Shown here: positions 27,711 to 39,348 of the stretch, piece after piece | How positions within the stretch are numbered: position 1 is the stretch's first letter | Layout: each line of letters opens with the position of its first letter | NCBI RefSeq assembly: GCF_019097855.1 | Contig: NZ_JAHRGL010000019.1 | Coordinates: 124,001-188,000 of the forward strand | Source of the DNA: Geopseudomonas aromaticivorans | GTDB taxonomy: Bacteria > Pseudomonadota > Gammaproteobacteria > Pseudomonadales > Pseudomonadaceae | DNA length: 64,000 nt | Direction of reading: 5' to 3' | Translations under genes and position numbers: made by a program | The notes under the pieces: generated by a model | Seen by the model: the letters and a program-made list of their open reading frames with translations, nothing else | What the model was told of the DNA's origin: nothing | The model's database searches: none

Positions 27711-28475
27711 ATGGACAAGACGAAACAAGCCGTGCAGGCCGCCATCCCCCGGCACGTTGCCATCATCATGGATGGCAACAATCGCTGGGCGAAGAAGCGC
27801 TTTCTGCCTGGCGTGGCCGGGCACAAGGCGGGCGTCGACGCCGTGCGTGCGGTGATCGAGGTGTGCGCCGAGGCGGGCGTCGAGGTATTGACCCTGTTCG
27901 CCTTCTCCAGTGAAAACTGGCAGCGACCGGCCGATGAGGTGGGTGCGCTGATGGAGTTGTTCCTCATGGCCCTGCGCCGCGAGGCCAAGAAGCTGGTGAG
28001 CAACGGTATCCGCCTGCGGGTGCTGGGTGATCGCACGCGCTTCCATCCGGAGTTGCAGGCCGCGATCGCCGAGGCCGAGGCGCAGGCCGCGGGCGGCACG
28101 GGGATGCTGCTGCAGGTGGCGGCCAACTACGGAGGTCAGTGGGATATCGCCCAGGCCGCCCAGCGTCTGGCCCGCGAAGTGGCGGCTGGTCATCTGGCCG
28201 CCGACGAAATCACCCCGGACCTGCTGCAGCGTTGCCTGGCCACTGGCGAGCAGCCGCCTGTCGATCTGTGTATCCGTACCGGCGGCGAGCAGCGCATCAG
28301 CAACTTCCTGCTCTGGCAGGTGGCCTACGCCGAGCTGTATTTCTCCGACGCGCTCTGGCCGGACTTCAAGCATGCAGCCATGCGTGCCGCACTGGACGAT
28401 TTTGCCCGCCGGCAGCGCCGCTTCGGCAAGACCAGCGAGCAGGTGGCGGCGGAACAACGGAAACCTACATGCTGA
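27711..28475 (+). CDS. uppS: Undecaprenyl diphosphate synthase (cis-prenyltransferase)
   Basis: The 254-residue enzyme builds the C55 lipid carrier for peptidoglycan and O-antigen from farnesyl diphosphate and IPP. It shows the family motif HVAIIMDGNNRWAKKR, the SSENWQRP region and the C-terminal RTGGEQRISNFLLWQ. ATG at 27711 (MDKTKQAV) is preferred because it matches the Pseudomonas start as I recall it and has GGA eight bases upstream; an in-frame ATG at 27702 is the alternative. The stop overlaps cdsA. Confidence 0.95.
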   Translation: MDKTKQAVQAAIPRHVAIIMDGNNRWAKKRFLPGVAGHKAGVDAVRAVIEVCAEAGVEVLTLFAFSSENWQRPADEVGALMELFLMALRREAKKLVSNGIRLRVLGDRTRFHPELQAAIAEAEAQAAGGTGMLLQVAANYGGQWDIAQAAQRLAREVAAGHLAADEITPDLLQRCLATGEQPPVDLCIRTGGEQRISNFLLWQVAYAELYFSDALWPDFKHAAMRAALDDFARRQRRFGKTSEQVAAEQRKPTC

Positions 28476-29284
28476 AACAGCGCATCATCACTGCCCTGAT
28501 AATGCTGCCCATCGCTCTGGGTGGCTTTTTTTTCCTTAAGGGTGGCTGGTTTGCCCTGTTCATTGCCGCGGTCGTCTGTGTCGGTGCGTGGGAATGGGCG
28601 CGCCTGGCCGGGTTCGAGGTGCAGTCGCAGCGGCTGACCTATGCTGCCGGCGTCGCGCTGCTGCTGCTCGGACTGTACCTGATGCCGCAGTTGGCGGGGC
28701 CGCTGCTGACAGCGGCTGTGCTCTGGTGGCTGGCGGCGATCGGCCTGGTGCTGGGTTATCCCGGCAGCAGTCGCGCCTGGCAGGCGCTGCCGGTGCGGCT
28801 GCTGATCGGCCTGCTGATCCTGCTGCCGGCCTGGCAGGGCCTGCTGCTGCTCAAGCAGTGGCCGCAGGGCAACAGCCTGATCCTGGCGGTGATGGTGCTG
28901 GTCTGGAGCGCAGACATCGGCGCCTACTTCAGCGGCAAACGCTTCGGTCGGCGCAAGCTGGCGGTGCAGGTCAGTCCCGGCAAGAGCTGGGAGGGTCTCT
29001 ACGGTGGCCTGGCCAGCAGCCTGCTGATCACCCTGCTGGTTGGCCTGTATCGTGGCTGGGACTCCGCGGAGCTGCTGATCGCGCTGGTCGGCGCGGCGCT
29101 GGTGGTGCTGATCTCGGTGGTCGGCGATCTGACCGAAAGCATGTTCAAACGCCAGGCCGGGATCAAGGACAGCAGCAATCTGCTGCCGGGTCATGGAGGT
29201 GTGCTGGATCGCATCGACAGCCTGACGGCGGCGGTGCCGATGTTTGCCGTGCTGCTCTGGCTGCATGGCTGGGGTAGCCTGTGA
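28469..29284 (+). CDS. cdsA: Phosphatidate cytidylyltransferase
   Basis: The 271-residue multispanning inner-membrane enzyme makes CDP-diacylglycerol from CTP and phosphatidic acid. About eight hydrophobic segments are visible and the family signature is at the C-terminus ([20 protein letters not shown], then GVLDRIDS). The ATG lies inside the end of uppS (ATGCTGA overlap) and its stop overlaps the GTG start of dxr, so the three are tightly coupled. Confidence 0.95.
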   Translation: MLKQRIITALIMLPIALGGFFFLKGGWFALFIAAVVCVGAWEWARLAGFEVQSQRLTYAAGVALLLLGLYLMPQLAGPLLTAAVLWWLAAIGLVLGYPGSSRAWQALPVRLLIGLLILLPAWQGLLLLKQWPQGNSLILAVMVLVWSADIGAYFSGKRFGRRKLAVQVSPGKSWEGLYGGLASSLLITLLVGLYRGWDSAELLIALVGAALVVLISVVGDLTESMFKRQAGIKDSSNLLPGHGGVLDRIDSLTAAVPMFAVLLWLHGWGSL

Positions 29285-30465
29285 AACAACAGATAACCGT
29301 ACTGGGTGCGACCGGCTCCATCGGTCTGTCCACCCTCGATGTCATTGCCCGGCATCCGCACGACTACGCGGTATTTGCCTTGACGGGCTACGGCCGGTTG
29401 GTCGAACTGGAGCGCCTGTGCCTGCTGCATCGGCCGCGTTATGCCGTGGTGCCGAGTGCCGACGCCGCGCGGCAACTGCAGGGCAGTCTGCTGGCGGCCG
29501 GCCTGCACGTCGAAGTGCTGGTCGGCGAGCAGGGCCTGTGCGAGGTAGCGGCGCATCCCGAGGTGGATGCGGTGATGGCGGCCATCGTCGGTGCTGCCGG
29601 CCTCAAGCCGACCCTGGCGGCGGTGCAGGCCGGCAAGCGCGTGCTGCTGGCCAACAAGGAAGCCCTGGTGATGTCCGGGGCACTGTTCATGCAGGCCGTG
29701 CAGACCCATGGGGCGCAGTTGCTGCCGATCGACAGCGAGCACAACGCCATCTTCCAGTGCATGCCAGGCGACTATGCGCGTGGCCTGGGACAGGTCGGCG
29801 TGCGCCGCATCCTGCTCACCGCCTCTGGCGGGCCGTTCCGCAGCTGGCCGCTGGAGCGCCTGTGCGAGGCCACGCCGCAGCAGGCCTGTGCCCACCCCAA
29901 CTGGGCGATGGGGCGCAAGATCTCGGTCGACTCGGCGAGCATGATGAACAAGGGGCTGGAGCTCATCGAGGCCTGCTGGCTGTTCGATGCGCGTCCGGCC
30001 CAGGTCGAGGTGGTCATCCATCCGCAGAGCGTGATTCACTCGCTGGTCGACTACGTCGATGGTTCGGTGCTGGCCCAGCTCGGCAATCCGGACATGCGCA
30101 CGCCGATCGCCCATGCCCTGGCCTGGCCGCGGCGCATCGACTCGGGAGTCGCGCCGCTGGATCTGTTCGCCATTGCTCGCCTGGATTTCGAAGCGCCGGA
30201 CGAGCGGCGCTTCCCCTGCCTGAAGCTGGCACGGCAGGCCGCCGAAACCGGCGGTACGGCGCCGGCGTTGCTCAATGCCGCCAACGAGATTGCGGTAGCG
30301 GCTTTTCTTGACGAGCACATCCGCTTCCACGAGATTGCACACATGATCGACGTGGTGTTGAACCGCATTCCTGCTGTCGAAGTCCGCGAGCTGGAGCAGG
30401 TGCTGGCTGCCGACGTGCAGGCGCGCGCGGTTGCTCGCGAATGGCTGGCACAATGCGGACGTTGA
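29281..30465 (+). CDS. dxr: 1-deoxy-D-xylulose-5-phosphate reductoisomerase
   Basis: The 394-residue NADPH enzyme forms 2-C-methyl-D-erythritol 4-phosphate in the MEP isoprenoid pathway. The N-terminal NADPH site is [16 protein letters not shown]. Metal and substrate motifs [18 protein letters not shown] and [17 protein letters not shown] are present. It starts with GTG in the cdsA stop (GTGA). ispD, the next enzyme but in a separate position, is encoded at 50327. Confidence 0.97.
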   Translation: MKQQITVLGATGSIGLSTLDVIARHPHDYAVFALTGYGRLVELERLCLLHRPRYAVVPSADAARQLQGSLLAAGLHVEVLVGEQGLCEVAAHPEVDAVMAAIVGAAGLKPTLAAVQAGKRVLLANKEALVMSGALFMQAVQTHGAQLLPIDSEHNAIFQCMPGDYARGLGQVGVRRILLTASGGPFRSWPLERLCEATPQQACAHPNWAMGRKISVDSASMMNKGLELIEACWLFDARPAQVEVVIHPQSVIHSLVDYVDGSVLAQLGNPDMRTPIAHALAWPRRIDSGVAPLDLFAIARLDFEAPDERRFPCLKLARQAAETGGTAPALLNAANEIAVAAFLDEHIRFHEIAHMIDVVLNRIPAVEVRELEQVLAADVQARAVAREWLAQCGR

Positions 30466-30481
30466 GTCCGGAGGTGTTCCG

Positions 30482-31834
30482 ATGAGTGCGCTGTACATGA
30501 TTGTGGGCACCCTGGTTGCATTGGGCGTGTTGGTCACCATCCACGAATTCGGCCACTTCTGGGTAGCGCGGCGCTGCGGCGTCAAGGTCCTGCGCTTCTC
30601 CGTGGGGTTCGGCACGCCACTGCTGCGCTGGCACGACCGCCAGGGCACCGAATACGTCATCGCGGCGGTGCCGCTGGGCGGCTACGTGAAGATGCTCGAC
30701 GAGCGCGAGGGCGATGTACCGCCGGCCTTGCTCGAGCAGGCGTTCAACCGCAAGAGCGTGCAGCAGCGCTTCGCCATCGTGGCTGCCGGTCCGGTGGCCA
30801 ACTTCCTCCTGGCCCTGCTGTTCTTCTGGATTCTGGCCATGCTCGGCAGTCAGCAGGTGCGCCCGGTGATCGGCAGCATCGAGCCTGACAGTGTGGCCGG
30901 GCAGGCTGGCGTGGTGGCCGGTGCGGAGGTGCTGGCGGTGGACGGCGAGCCGACGCGCGGCTGGAGCGAGGTCAATCTGCAGCTGATTCGACGGCTCGGC
31001 GAAACCGGTACCCTGCGCCTGCGCCTGCAGGAGCCGGGTTCGACGGTGGAAAGCGAGCGCAGCCTGGTGCTCGCCGGCTGGCTGAAGAATGTCGAGGATC
31101 CCGATCCGCTGGCCTCGCTGGGGATCCGTCCGTGGCGGCCGCAGATTGCGCCGGTGCTGGCTCAGCTCGATCCCGAGGGGCCGGCGAAGGCGGCTGGCTT
31201 GCAGGTGGGTGATCGACTGCTGAGTGTGGAAGGGCGCCTGCTGGACGAGTGGCAGCAAGTGGTCGACGCCGTGCGCGAGCAGCCTGGCCAGCGCGTCGAG
31301 TTCATGGTCGAGCGTGACGGCCGCCGTTTCGAGGTGAGCCTCACCCTGGCTGCGCGTGGCGAAGGCAAGCAGCGCAGCGGCTATCTTGGTGCCGGGGTCG
31401 AGGGCGGCGAATGGCCGGCGGACATGCTGCGCGAGGTCAGTTACGGTCCGCTGGAGGCCGTGGGGGAAAGCATCAAGCGTACCTGGACGATGAGCCGGAT
31501 GACCCTCGACTCGATCGGCAAGATGCTGTTCGGCGAGCTCTCGGTAAAAAACTTGAGCGGCCCGATAACGATTGCTAAAGTGGCCGGCGCTTCGGCCCAG
31601 TCTGGGGTAGGGGATTTCCTGAATTTCCTTGCCTACCTGAGCATTAGCCTGGGAGTGCTCAACCTGTTGCCGATCCCGGTCCTCGATGGCGGGCATCTGC
31701 TGTTCTATCTGGTCGAGTGGGCCCGTGGCCGGCCACTCTCCGAGCGGGTACAGGCGATTGGCATGCAGATAGGCGTCAGTCTGGTAGTCGGTCTGATGCT
31801 CCTCGCGCTGTTTAATGACATCAGCCGACTGTAA
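30482..31834 (+). CDS. rseP: Site-2 zinc metalloprotease RseP (MucP)
   Basis: The 450-residue inner-membrane protease has the zinc motif HEFGH at residues 21-25 in the first helix, two periplasmic PDZ domains (about residues 105-305), and the third-ligand motif [16 protein letters not shown] near residue 395. It performs the second cleavage of the anti-sigma factor (RseA/MucA) in the sigma-E/AlgU envelope stress pathway. The ATG at 30482 gives the conserved start. It immediately precedes bamA, whose product it monitors indirectly. Confidence 0.96.
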   Translation: MSALYMIVGTLVALGVLVTIHEFGHFWVARRCGVKVLRFSVGFGTPLLRWHDRQGTEYVIAAVPLGGYVKMLDEREGDVPPALLEQAFNRKSVQQRFAIVAAGPVANFLLALLFFWILAMLGSQQVRPVIGSIEPDSVAGQAGVVAGAEVLAVDGEPTRGWSEVNLQLIRRLGETGTLRLRLQEPGSTVESERSLVLAGWLKNVEDPDPLASLGIRPWRPQIAPVLAQLDPEGPAKAAGLQVGDRLLSVEGRLLDEWQQVVDAVREQPGQRVEFMVERDGRRFEVSLTLAARGEGKQRSGYLGAGVEGGEWPADMLREVSYGPLEAVGESIKRTWTMSRMTLDSIGKMLFGELSVKNLSGPITIAKVAGASAQSGVGDFLNFLAYLSISLGVLNLLPIPVLDGGHLLFYLVEWARGRPLSERVQAIGMQIGVSLVVGLMLLALFNDISRL

Positions 31835-31849
31835 CCTGCCATGCATTGC

Positions 31850-31881
31850 GGAGCTGCCGCCTGTTGCGGCAGTTCCTTTTT
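31850..31881 (+). terminator. Terminator-like hairpin between rseP and bamA
   Basis: GGAGCTGCCGC and GCGGCAGTTCC pair with one G-T mismatch over a five-base loop and are followed by TTTTT. It lies 15 bases after the rseP stop and about 30 before the bamA start, so bamA may be controlled by partial termination or its own promoter. Confidence 0.85.
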
Positions 31882-31911
31882 AGTCAGTCTGAAAAGTATA
31901 GAAAGGACTTC

Positions 31912-34257
31912 ATGAAACGCTTGCTGCTACCGGCGGTAATTGCCGCGCTGATGACCGCCGAGGTTCACGCCGAGTCCTTTACCATCACCGATATTCGCGT
32001 CAACGGCCTGCAGCGTGTGTCTGCCGGCAGCGTGTTCGGTGCCTTGCCGCTCAATGTGGGTGACGCGGTCGACGACCGCCGTCTGGTGGATGCGACCCGC
32101 TCCCTGTTCAAGACCGGTTTCTTCCAGGATATTCGCCTCGGCCGCGACGGCAACGTGCTGGTGGTCGATCTGGTCGAGCGTCCGTCGATCTCCACCATCG
32201 AGATCGAGGGCAACAAGGCCATCGCCACCGACGATCTGCTCAAGGGCCTGAAGCAGTCCGGCCTGGCCGAGGGCGAGATCTTCCAGCAGGCCACCCTCGA
32301 AGGCGTGCGCAACGAGCTGCAACGCCAGTACGTGGCCCAGGGCCGCTATTCGGCCAGCATCGAGACCAAGATGGTCAGCCAGCCGCGCAACCGCGTGGCG
32401 CTGAAGATCGAAATCAACGAAGGCTCGGTCGCGGCGATCCAGCACATCAACATCGTCGGCAACAAGGTGTTTTCCAGCGAAGAGCTCGCCGGTCTGTTCG
32501 AGCTGCGCACCACCAACTGGCTGTCGTTCATCCGCAGCGATGACAAGTATTCCCGCGAGAAACTGTCCGGCGACCTCGAGCGCCTGCGTTCGTATTACCT
32601 CGATCGCGGCTACATCAATATGGACATCTCCTCGACCCAGGTGTCCATCACGCCGGACAAGAAGCACGTCTACGTCACCGTCAACATCAACGAGGGCGAG
32701 AAGTACCGCATCCGCGAGGTGAAGCTGGCCGGTGACCTGCGCGTGCCCGAGGAAGAGGTGCGCCAGCTGCTGCTGGTCAAGGAAGGGCAGATCTTCTCGC
32801 GCAAGGTGATGACCAGCACTTCCGAGCTGATCACCCGGCGCCTGGGCAACGAGGGCTACACCTTTGCCAACGTCAACGGTATTCCCCAGGCGCATGATGA
32901 GGACCATACCGTCAGCCTGACCTTCGCCGTCGATCCGGGCAAGCGCGCCTACGTCAACCGCATCAACTTCCGCGGCAACACCAAGACCGAGGACGAGGTG
33001 CTGCGTCGCGAGATGCGCCAGATGGAGGGCGGCTGGGCCTCGACCTACCTGATCGACCAGTCCAAGACCCGACTCGAACGCCTCGGCTACTTCAAGGAAG
33101 TCAACGTCGAAACCCCGCAGGTGCCCGGCACCGACGACCAGGTCGACGTCAACTACAGCGTCGAGGAGCAGCCGTCTGGCTCCGTCACCGCCAGCGTCGG
33201 CTTCGCGCAGAGCGCCGGCCTGATCCTCGGCGGCTCGATCAGCCAGAGCAACTTCCTCGGCACCGGCAACAAGGTCAACCTTGGCCTGACCCGCAGCGAG
33301 TACCAGACCCGCTACAACTTCGCCTTCACCGATCCCTACTGGACCGAAGACGGCGTCAGCCTCGGCTACAACATGTTCTACCGCACCACCGACTACGACG
33401 AATACGACGTCGACTTCACCAGCTATTCGGTGGACAGTCTGGGCGCGGGGATCAACCTCGGCTACCCGGTCAGTGAAACCTCGCGCCTGAACTATGGCCT
33501 GTCGGTGCAGCAGGACGACATCAGTCCAGGTACCTACGCGGTCGACGAGATCCGTGACTTCGTCGACCAGGAAGGCGACAGCTACACCAACTTCAAGGGC
33601 TCGGTCGGCTGGTCGGAGTCGACCCTCAACCGCGGCATGTTCGCTACCCGCGGTCATTCGCAGAGCCTGAGCGGCGAGATCACCCTGCCGGGCAGCGACC
33701 TGTCCTTCTACCGCATGGAATACAACGGCCAGGTGTTCACGCCGTTGTGGAGCAAGGACTACGCCATGCGCTTCCACACTCGCCTCGGCTATGCCGACAG
33801 CTACGGCTCCACCAGCGAGCTACCGTTCTACGAGCACTACTACGCTGGTGGCTTCGGCTCGGTACGCGGCTTCGAGGACAACAGCCTCGGCCCGCGCAGC
33901 ACACCGGCAGCGGCGGACCCGGATCCGCAGAACGACGCCTTCGGTGGTAACGTGTTGGTGCAGGGCGGCGCGGAGCTGCTGTTCCCCATGCCGTTCGTCA
34001 AGGATCAGCGCTCGCTGCGCACGGTGCTGTTCTGGGACGTGGGTAACGTGTTCGACACCAATTGCAGCAGTGCCCAGGAGGCGCGCGGCGAGTCCGGGTG
34101 CGACCTGAGCCTGAGTGACATGGCCAGCTCGGTGGGTGTCGGCCTGACCTGGCTGACTGCCATGGGCCCGTTGAGTTTTAGCCTCGGCATGCCGGTCAAG
34201 AAGCCCGACGAAGCCGATACCCAGGTGTTCCAGTTCTCCTTGGGACAGACTTTCTAA
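31912..34257 (+). CDS. bamA: Outer-membrane protein assembly factor BamA (Opr86/Omp85)
   Basis: The 781-residue protein has a signal peptide (residues 1-22, cleavage after VHA), five POTRA domains to about residue 420, and a 16-strand barrel ending in phenylalanine (FSLGQTF). The barrel motif [18 protein letters not shown] is the conserved VRGF loop. It is the essential insertase for outer-membrane beta barrels. GAAAGGA eight bases before the ATG at 31912 supports the start. Skp, a chaperone for the same clients, is next. Confidence 0.97.
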   Translation: MKRLLLPAVIAALMTAEVHAESFTITDIRVNGLQRVSAGSVFGALPLNVGDAVDDRRLVDATRSLFKTGFFQDIRLGRDGNVLVVDLVERPSISTIEIEGNKAIATDDLLKGLKQSGLAEGEIFQQATLEGVRNELQRQYVAQGRYSASIETKMVSQPRNRVALKIEINEGSVAAIQHINIVGNKVFSSEELAGLFELRTTNWLSFIRSDDKYSREKLSGDLERLRSYYLDRGYINMDISSTQVSITPDKKHVYVTVNINEGEKYRIREVKLAGDLRVPEEEVRQLLLVKEGQIFSRKVMTSTSELITRRLGNEGYTFANVNGIPQAHDEDHTVSLTFAVDPGKRAYVNRINFRGNTKTEDEVLRREMRQMEGGWASTYLIDQSKTRLERLGYFKEVNVETPQVPGTDDQVDVNYSVEEQPSGSVTASVGFAQSAGLILGGSISQSNFLGTGNKVNLGLTRSEYQTRYNFAFTDPYWTEDGVSLGYNMFYRTTDYDEYDVDFTSYSVDSLGAGINLGYPVSETSRLNYGLSVQQDDISPGTYAVDEIRDFVDQEGDSYTNFKGSVGWSESTLNRGMFATRGHSQSLSGEITLPGSDLSFYRMEYNGQVFTPLWSKDYAMRFHTRLGYADSYGSTSELPFYEHYYAGGFGSVRGFEDNSLGPRSTPAAADPDPQNDAFGGNVLVQGGAELLFPMPFVKDQRSLRTVLFWDVGNVFDTNCSSAQEARGESGCDLSLSDMASSVGVGLTWLTAMGPLSFSLGMPVKKPDEADTQVFQFSLGQTF

Positions 34258-34301
34258 GCCCCTCGGGGCACTAACCAACCGATTTCTAGCAGGAGTTCAT
34301 C

Positions 34302-34805
34302 GTGCGCAAGTTGACCCAAGCTGTCCTGTTCGCCGCTGCTCTGGTGAGCATGCCGGCCTTTGCTGAAATGAATATCGCGGTTCTCAATTACCAGATGGCC
34401 CTGCTCGAATCCGATGCCGCCAAGAAGTACGCAGTGGATGCCGAGAAGAAGTTTGGCCCGCAGCTCACCCGCCTGAAGACCCTGGAAAGCGATGCCAAGC
34501 GCATTCAGGACCGTCTGATGAAGGAAGGTGACAAGCTGCCGCAGAGCGAGCGCGAGCGCCTGGAGCTGGAATTCAAGCAGAAGGCCCGTGACTTCCAGTT
34601 CCAGTCCAAGGAGCTGAACGAATCCAAGGCCGTTGCCGATCGCGACATGCTCAAGCAACTCAAGCCGAAGCTGGACAAGGCAGTCGAGGAAGTGCTCAAG
34701 GGCGGCGGTTATGACCTGGTGCTGGAGCGCGGGGCTGTGGTCGACGTCAAGCCGCAGTACGACATCACCAAGAAGGTGATCGAGCGCATGAACCAGCAGC
34801 GCTGA
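34302..34805 (+). CDS. skp: Periplasmic chaperone Skp/OmpH
   Basis: The 167-residue protein has a signal peptide ([18 protein letters not shown], cleaved before EMN) and a long charged coiled-coil (about residues 40-120, with [20 protein letters not shown]), the tentacle region that holds unfolded outer-membrane proteins. The start codon is GTG, preceded by AGGAG. It lies 44 bases after bamA and two bases before lpxD, the usual order. Confidence 0.94.
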   Translation: MRKLTQAVLFAAALVSMPAFAEMNIAVLNYQMALLESDAAKKYAVDAEKKFGPQLTRLKTLESDAKRIQDRLMKEGDKLPQSERERLELEFKQKARDFQFQSKELNESKAVADRDMLKQLKPKLDKAVEEVLKGGGYDLVLERGAVVDVKPQYDITKKVIERMNQQR

Positions 34806-34807
34806 TC

Positions 34808-35866
34808 ATGACTGCTCCCGTTTTCACTCTGGGCGAGCTGGCTCAGCGTGTCGGTGCTGAACTGCGGGGTCCGGCGGACCTGGCCATCCGTGGCCTGGCC
34901 GCTCTGCAGGATGCCGGTCCGCAGCAGCTGACCTTTCTCGCTAACGCGCAGTACCGCAAGCACCTGGCCAACTGCCAGGCCGGGGCGGTGCTACTGAACG
35001 CGGCCGATGCCGAAGGTTATGCCGGTGCTGCGCTGGTTTTGGCCAACCCCTATCTGGCCTTTGCCCAGTTGTCGCATCTGTTCGACCGCAAACCGGTTGC
35101 CGCGCCGGGCATTCACCCGAGTGCCGTAGTCGCCGAGGATGCCTGCATCGATCCGAGCGCTTCGATCGGTCCCGGTGTGGTGGTCGAGTCTGGCGCGCGC
35201 ATCGGAGCGCGGGTGAGTCTCGGTGCCTACTGCGTGGTCGGCGCGCGCAGCGTGATCGGTGACGACGGCTGGCTGGCGCCGCGCGTGACCCTCTATCACG
35301 ACGTACGCATTGGCCAGCGCGTGGTCATCCAGTCCGGGGCCGTGCTGGGTGGCGAAGGTTTCGGTTTTGCCAACGACAAGGGCGTGTGGATCAAGATTGC
35401 CCAGATCGGCGGCGTGACCATCGGCGACGATGTCGAGATCGGCGCGAATACCACCATCGACCGCGGCGCACTCGCCGATACGCTGATCGGCAACGGCGTC
35501 AAGCTGGATAACCAGATCATGATCGCGCACAACGTGCAGATCGGCGACCACACCGCCATGGCCGGCTGCTGCGGCATTTCCGGCAGCACCAAGATCGGCA
35601 GTCACTGCATGATCGCCGGCGGTGTCGGCATGGTTGGCCATATCGAAGTGTGCGACAACGTATTCGTCACCGGCATGACCATGGTCACCCGCTCGATCAC
35701 CGAGCCGGGCGCCTATTCCTCGGGCACAGCCATGCAGCCGGCCGGTGAGTGGAAGAAGAGCGCAGCGCGCCTTCGTCATCTGGACGACATGGCCAAGCGC
35801 CTGCAGCAGCTGGAAAAACGTCTGGCTGCGGTGACCTCCAGCGGTGATGCGGCATCAGATGACTGA
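34808..35866 (+). CDS. lpxD: UDP-3-O-(3-hydroxyacyl)glucosamine N-acyltransferase
   Basis: The 352-residue enzyme adds the second hydroxyacyl chain in lipid A synthesis. It has the uridine-binding N-domain ([30 protein letters not shown]), a left-handed beta-helix of hexapeptides, and the catalytic histidine region [20 protein letters not shown], then a C-terminal helix ([18 protein letters not shown]). It is coupled to skp. Confidence 0.96.
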   Translation: MTAPVFTLGELAQRVGAELRGPADLAIRGLAALQDAGPQQLTFLANAQYRKHLANCQAGAVLLNAADAEGYAGAALVLANPYLAFAQLSHLFDRKPVAAPGIHPSAVVAEDACIDPSASIGPGVVVESGARIGARVSLGAYCVVGARSVIGDDGWLAPRVTLYHDVRIGQRVVIQSGAVLGGEGFGFANDKGVWIKIAQIGGVTIGDDVEIGANTTIDRGALADTLIGNGVKLDNQIMIAHNVQIGDHTAMAGCCGISGSTKIGSHCMIAGGVGMVGHIEVCDNVFVTGMTMVTRSITEPGAYSSGTAMQPAGEWKKSAARLRHLDDMAKRLQQLEKRLAAVTSSGDAASDD

Positions 35867-35912
35867 TGCGTGCTTCCCCCGCGTTCCCTATTTTGATCAA
35901 GGCCCCCACGAC

Positions 35913-36353
35913 ATGATGGATATCAACGAGATTCGCGAACTCCTGCCGCACCGCTACCCGTTCCTGCTGGTGGATCGGGTGGTGGAGATGAATCTCGAGG
36001 AAAAGCGCATCCGCGCCTACAAGAACGTGACCATCAACGAACCGTTCTTCAACGGCCACTTTCCTGGCCACCCGATCATGCCGGGCGTGCTGATCATCGA
36101 GGCCATGGCCCAGGCGGCAGGCATTCTCGGGTTCAGCATGATGGGGGCCAAGGCGGCCGCCGATACCCTGTACCTGTTCGTCGGTTCGGACAACCTGCGC
36201 TTCCGCTCGCCGGTGACCCCGGGTGACCAACTGACCCTCGAGGCCCGCGTCCTCAGCGCCAAGCGCGGCCTGTGGAAGTTCGAGTGCCAGGCCAGCATCG
36301 ACGGCAAGGCAGTCTGCTCGGGTGAAATCATCTGCGCGGAACAGAAAAAATGA
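35913..36353 (+). CDS. fabZ: (3R)-hydroxyacyl-ACP dehydratase FabZ
   Basis: The 146-residue hot-dog-fold enzyme dehydrates 3-hydroxyacyl-ACP in fatty acid synthesis and competes with LpxA for the same substrate. The active-site region [20 protein letters not shown] contains the catalytic histidine and glutamate. The frame is open 69 bases upstream, overlapping lpxD, but the conserved start [17 protein letters not shown] sets the ATG at 35913. Its stop overlaps the lpxA start. Confidence 0.96.
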   Translation: MMDINEIRELLPHRYPFLLVDRVVEMNLEEKRIRAYKNVTINEPFFNGHFPGHPIMPGVLIIEAMAQAAGILGFSMMGAKAAADTLYLFVGSDNLRFRSPVTPGDQLTLEARVLSAKRGLWKFECQASIDGKAVCSGEIICAEQKK

Positions 36354-37126
36354 GTTTGATCGACCCTCGCGCCATCATCGATCCGAGTGCCAAGCTGGCC
36401 GACACTGTCGAAGTCGGCCCCTGGTCGATCATCGGGCCGAACGTGGAAATTGGCGAGGGTACCGTGATCGGCCCGCACGTGATCGTGAAGGGCCCCACGG
36501 TGATCGGCCGGCACAACCGCATCTACCAGTTTTCCTCGGTAGGCGAGGACACCCCCGATCTGAAGTACAAGGGCGAGCCGACCCGGCTGGTGATTGGCGA
36601 TCACAATGTGATCCGCGAGGGCGTCACCATCCATCGCGGTACCGTGCAGGATCGCTACGAGACCACCATCGGCAACCACAACCTGCTGATGGCCTATGTG
36701 CACATCGGCCATGACAGCGTGATTGGCGACCACTGCATCCTGGTCAACAACACCGCGCTGGCCGGGCATGTGCACGTTGGCGACTGGGCGATCCTCTCCG
36801 GTTTCACCCTGGTCCACCAGTTCTGCCATATCGGCGCGCACAGCTTCTCCGGCATGGGCACGGCGATCGGCAAGGATGTGCCGGCCTTCGTCACCGTGTT
36901 CGGCAGCCCGGCCGAGGCGCGCAGCATGAACTTCGAGGGCATGCGTCGGCGCGGCTTCAGCGACGAGGTCATGCACGCTCTGCGTCGCGCCTACAAGGTC
37001 GTGTACCGCAAGGGCATGACCGTGGAGGAAGCGCTGGCCGAGCTGGCCGCCGATGTCGCGCAGTACCCGGAAGTCGCGCTGTTCTGCGACTCGGTGCGCA
37101 GCTCGACTCGCGGCATCACCCGCTGA
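36350..37126 (+). CDS. lpxA: UDP-N-acetylglucosamine acyltransferase
   Basis: The 258-residue trimeric beta-helix enzyme performs the first step of lipid A synthesis, moving a hydroxyacyl chain from ACP to UDP-GlcNAc. Hexapeptide repeats run to about residue 180 and the catalytic histidine lies in [38 protein letters not shown] is the acyl-chain ruler region. Start overlaps the fabZ stop (ATGA). Confidence 0.97.
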   Translation: MSLIDPRAIIDPSAKLADTVEVGPWSIIGPNVEIGEGTVIGPHVIVKGPTVIGRHNRIYQFSSVGEDTPDLKYKGEPTRLVIGDHNVIREGVTIHRGTVQDRYETTIGNHNLLMAYVHIGHDSVIGDHCILVNNTALAGHVHVGDWAILSGFTLVHQFCHIGAHSFSGMGTAIGKDVPAFVTVFGSPAEARSMNFEGMRRRGFSDEVMHALRRAYKVVYRKGMTVEEALAELAADVAQYPEVALFCDSVRSSTRGITR

Positions 37127-37130
37127 TCCG

Positions 37131-38264
37131 ATGACGCGGCCATTGAAGATCGCCCTGGTCGCTGGCGAGGCGTCCGGCGACATCCTCGGCTCTGGTCTGA
37201 TGCGGGCCATCAAGGCTCGCCATCCCGAGGTGCAGTTCATCGGCGTCGGAGGGCCGCGCATGCAGGCCGAGGGGCTGGCCTCGTATTTTCCCATGGAGCG
37301 CCTGGCGGTCATGGGGCTGGTCGAGGTGCTCGGCCGCCTGCCCGAGCTGCTCAAGCGCCGCCGTCGCCTGATCCGTACCCTGATCGACGAACGCCCGGAC
37401 GTGTTCATCGGCATCGACGCCCCCGACTTCACCCTCGGCGTCGAACTCAAGCTGCGCCAGGCCGGCATCCGCACCGTGCACTACGTCAGTCCCTCGGTCT
37501 GGGCCTGGCGGCAGAAGCGCGTGCTGAAGATTCGCCAGGCCTGCGACCTGATGCTGACCCTGTTCCCCTTCGAGGCGCAGTTCTACGAGGCGCAGCAGGT
37601 ACCGGTGTGCTTCGTCGGCCATCCGCTGGCCGATACCATCGCCCTCGCTGCTGATCGCGTCGCCGCGCGCAGCTCGCTCGGCCTGCCGGAGCAGGGCGGC
37701 GTGGTGGCGCTGCTGCCCGGCAGTCGCGGTGGCGAGGTCGAGCGCCTGGGCAGCCTGTTCCTCGACACGGCGGCACGACTGTGTGCGTTGCGCCCCGGTC
37801 TGCGTTTCGTCCTGCCCTGCGCCAATGCCGAGCGGCGTGCCCAGGTCGAGGCCATGCTGGCCGGCCGCGAGCTGCCTGTGATGCTGCTCGATGGCCGCTC
37901 CCACGAGGCGCTGGCGGCCTGCGATGCGGTACTGATCGCCTCCGGCACGGCGACCCTCGAGGCGCTGCTGTTCAAGCGGCCGATGGTGGTTGCCTATCGC
38001 GTGGCGCCGCTGACCTACCGCATCCTCAAGCGCCTGGTGAAGAGCCCCTACATCTCGCTGCCCAACCTGCTGGCCGGGCGTCTGCTGGTGCCCGAATTGA
38101 TCCAGGATGCGGCGACCCCTGAGGCCTTGGCCGCCACGCTGTTGCCGCTGCTGGACGACGGTCTGGTGCAGACCGCAGGCTTCGATGCCATCCATCGCGC
38201 CCTGCGGCGTGGTGCCTCCGAGCGTGCCGCCGAGGCCGTGCTGCAGCTGGTGGAGCGCGTCTGA
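37131..38264 (+). CDS. lpxB: Lipid-A-disaccharide synthase
   Basis: The 377-residue GT19 glycosyltransferase joins UDP-diacylglucosamine and lipid X. It begins with [20 protein letters not shown] and contains the family motif [15 protein letters not shown] and [17 protein letters not shown] at 37131 is chosen because the conserved start follows it, four bases after the lpxA stop. The final A of its TGA is the first base of the rnhB ATG. Confidence 0.97.
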   Translation: MTRPLKIALVAGEASGDILGSGLMRAIKARHPEVQFIGVGGPRMQAEGLASYFPMERLAVMGLVEVLGRLPELLKRRRRLIRTLIDERPDVFIGIDAPDFTLGVELKLRQAGIRTVHYVSPSVWAWRQKRVLKIRQACDLMLTLFPFEAQFYEAQQVPVCFVGHPLADTIALAADRVAARSSLGLPEQGGVVALLPGSRGGEVERLGSLFLDTAARLCALRPGLRFVLPCANAERRAQVEAMLAGRELPVMLLDGRSHEALAACDAVLIASGTATLEALLFKRPMVVAYRVAPLTYRILKRLVKSPYISLPNLLAGRLLVPELIQDAATPEALAATLLPLLDDGLVQTAGFDAIHRALRRGASERAAEAVLQLVERV

Positions 38265-38863
38265 TGCAGCTCGGTCTGGATTTTGCCCTGGTCGAAGAGC
38301 TGGTCGCCGGCGTCGACGAAGTCGGTCGCGGTCCGCTGTGCGGGCCGGTGGTGACCGCAGCGGTGATTCTCGACCCGTTGCGGCCGATCCTCGGCCTCAA
38401 CGATTCGAAGAAGCTCAGCGAGGCGCGCCGCGAGAAGTTGTTCGATGAAATCCGCGAAAAGGCGCTGGCCTGGTGCATCGGCCGTGCCGAGGTCGAGGAG
38501 ATCGATCGCCTCAATATCCTCCAGGCGACCTTTCTGGCCATGCAGCGCGCCGTCGAAGGACTGCACATCCAGCCGCGCCTGGCGCTGATCGACGGCAATC
38601 GCTGCCCGAAGCTGGCGGTGCCCTGCGCGCCGGTGATCCAGGGCGACGGCAAGGTGCCGGCGATCGCCGCCGCCTCGATCCTCGCCAAGGTCAGCCGCGA
38701 CCGCGAGATGGCCGAACTGGACCTGATCTATCCCGGCTACCGCATGGCCGGGCACAAGGGCTATCCCACCGCAGTGCACCTCGAGGCCCTGCGCCGCCTG
38801 GGGCCGACCCCCATTCATCGACGCTCCTTCGCCCCGGTGCGAGCTTTGCTGGAAGACGGCTGA
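38264..38863 (+). CDS. rnhB: Ribonuclease HII
   Basis: The 199-residue enzyme cuts RNA in RNA-DNA hybrids and single ribonucleotides in DNA. The DEDD catalytic set starts at [20 protein letters not shown] (Asp, Glu) with LALIDGNR and KVSRDREM following. Length is normal. It overlaps the end of lpxB by one base and is the last gene of the lipid A operon here. Confidence 0.96.
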   Translation: MQLGLDFALVEELVAGVDEVGRGPLCGPVVTAAVILDPLRPILGLNDSKKLSEARREKLFDEIREKALAWCIGRAEVEEIDRLNILQATFLAMQRAVEGLHIQPRLALIDGNRCPKLAVPCAPVIQGDGKVPAIAAASILAKVSRDREMAELDLIYPGYRMAGHKGYPTAVHLEALRRLGPTPIHRRSFAPVRALLEDG

Positions 38864-38900
38864 GCGTGCGGTAGCCAACTGCTTGAGTAGCGAACTGAGC

Positions 38901-38929
38901 TTGCCAGAGTCGGAGATGGTCGCTACAAA
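38901..38929 (+). promoter_or_regulatory. Candidate promoter of the mntA-hepT module
   Basis: TTGCCA (38901-38906), 17-base spacer, TACAAA (38924-38929). It lies 38 bases after rnhB and 36 bases before the mntA start, so the module can be expressed on its own. Not tested. Confidence 0.5.
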
Positions 38930-38964
38930 TCGCTGTATGCTGGCCCAATAAAATGGGGGCGGGT

Positions 38965-39348
38965 ATGTCTATCGAGCAGGTCAAGACTGTTCTGGCGTTG
39001 CATCCGGAGATTCGCCTGGCCTATGTATTCGGCTCCGTTGCGACGGGGAAAGCTCGTCCTGACAGTGACGTGGATGTGGCCGTCAAGGCCGCTTCCCGCC
39101 TCGATGCTGAGCTGAAGATGCAGTTGATCGAAGAGCTTGCGGAGAGCACGGGACGTCCTGTCGATCTCATCGATCTCTACGCGGTTGGTGAGCCATTGCT
39201 CGGACAGATCCTCAAGTATGGGGTGCGTGTGGTCGGTGAAGACAGTGCGCATGCTGAGCTGATCAGTCGCCATATATTCTCCAGCGAGGACTTCATGCCC
39301 TATGTGGCGAGGATGCTCGCGGAGCGGAGGAAGAAATGGATCGGTTGA
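38965..39348 (+). CDS. MntA-like nucleotidyltransferase antitoxin (MNT domain)
   Basis: The 127-residue protein is a minimal nucleotidyltransferase. FGSVATGKARPDSDVDVAV (residues 22-40) fits the GS-X10-DxD motif exactly (G23, S24, D35, D37). In the Shewanella MntA-HepT type VII toxin-antitoxin system this enzyme adds AMP units to a HEPN toxin tyrosine and inactivates it. GGGGGCGGG directly before the ATG at 38965 supports this start over the ATG at 38953. The hepT gene overlaps it by 13 bases. Confidence 0.9.
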   Translation: MSIEQVKTVLALHPEIRLAYVFGSVATGKARPDSDVDVAVKAASRLDAELKMQLIEELAESTGRPVDLIDLYAVGEPLLGQILKYGVRVVGEDSAHAELISRHIFSSEDFMPYVARMLAERRKKWIG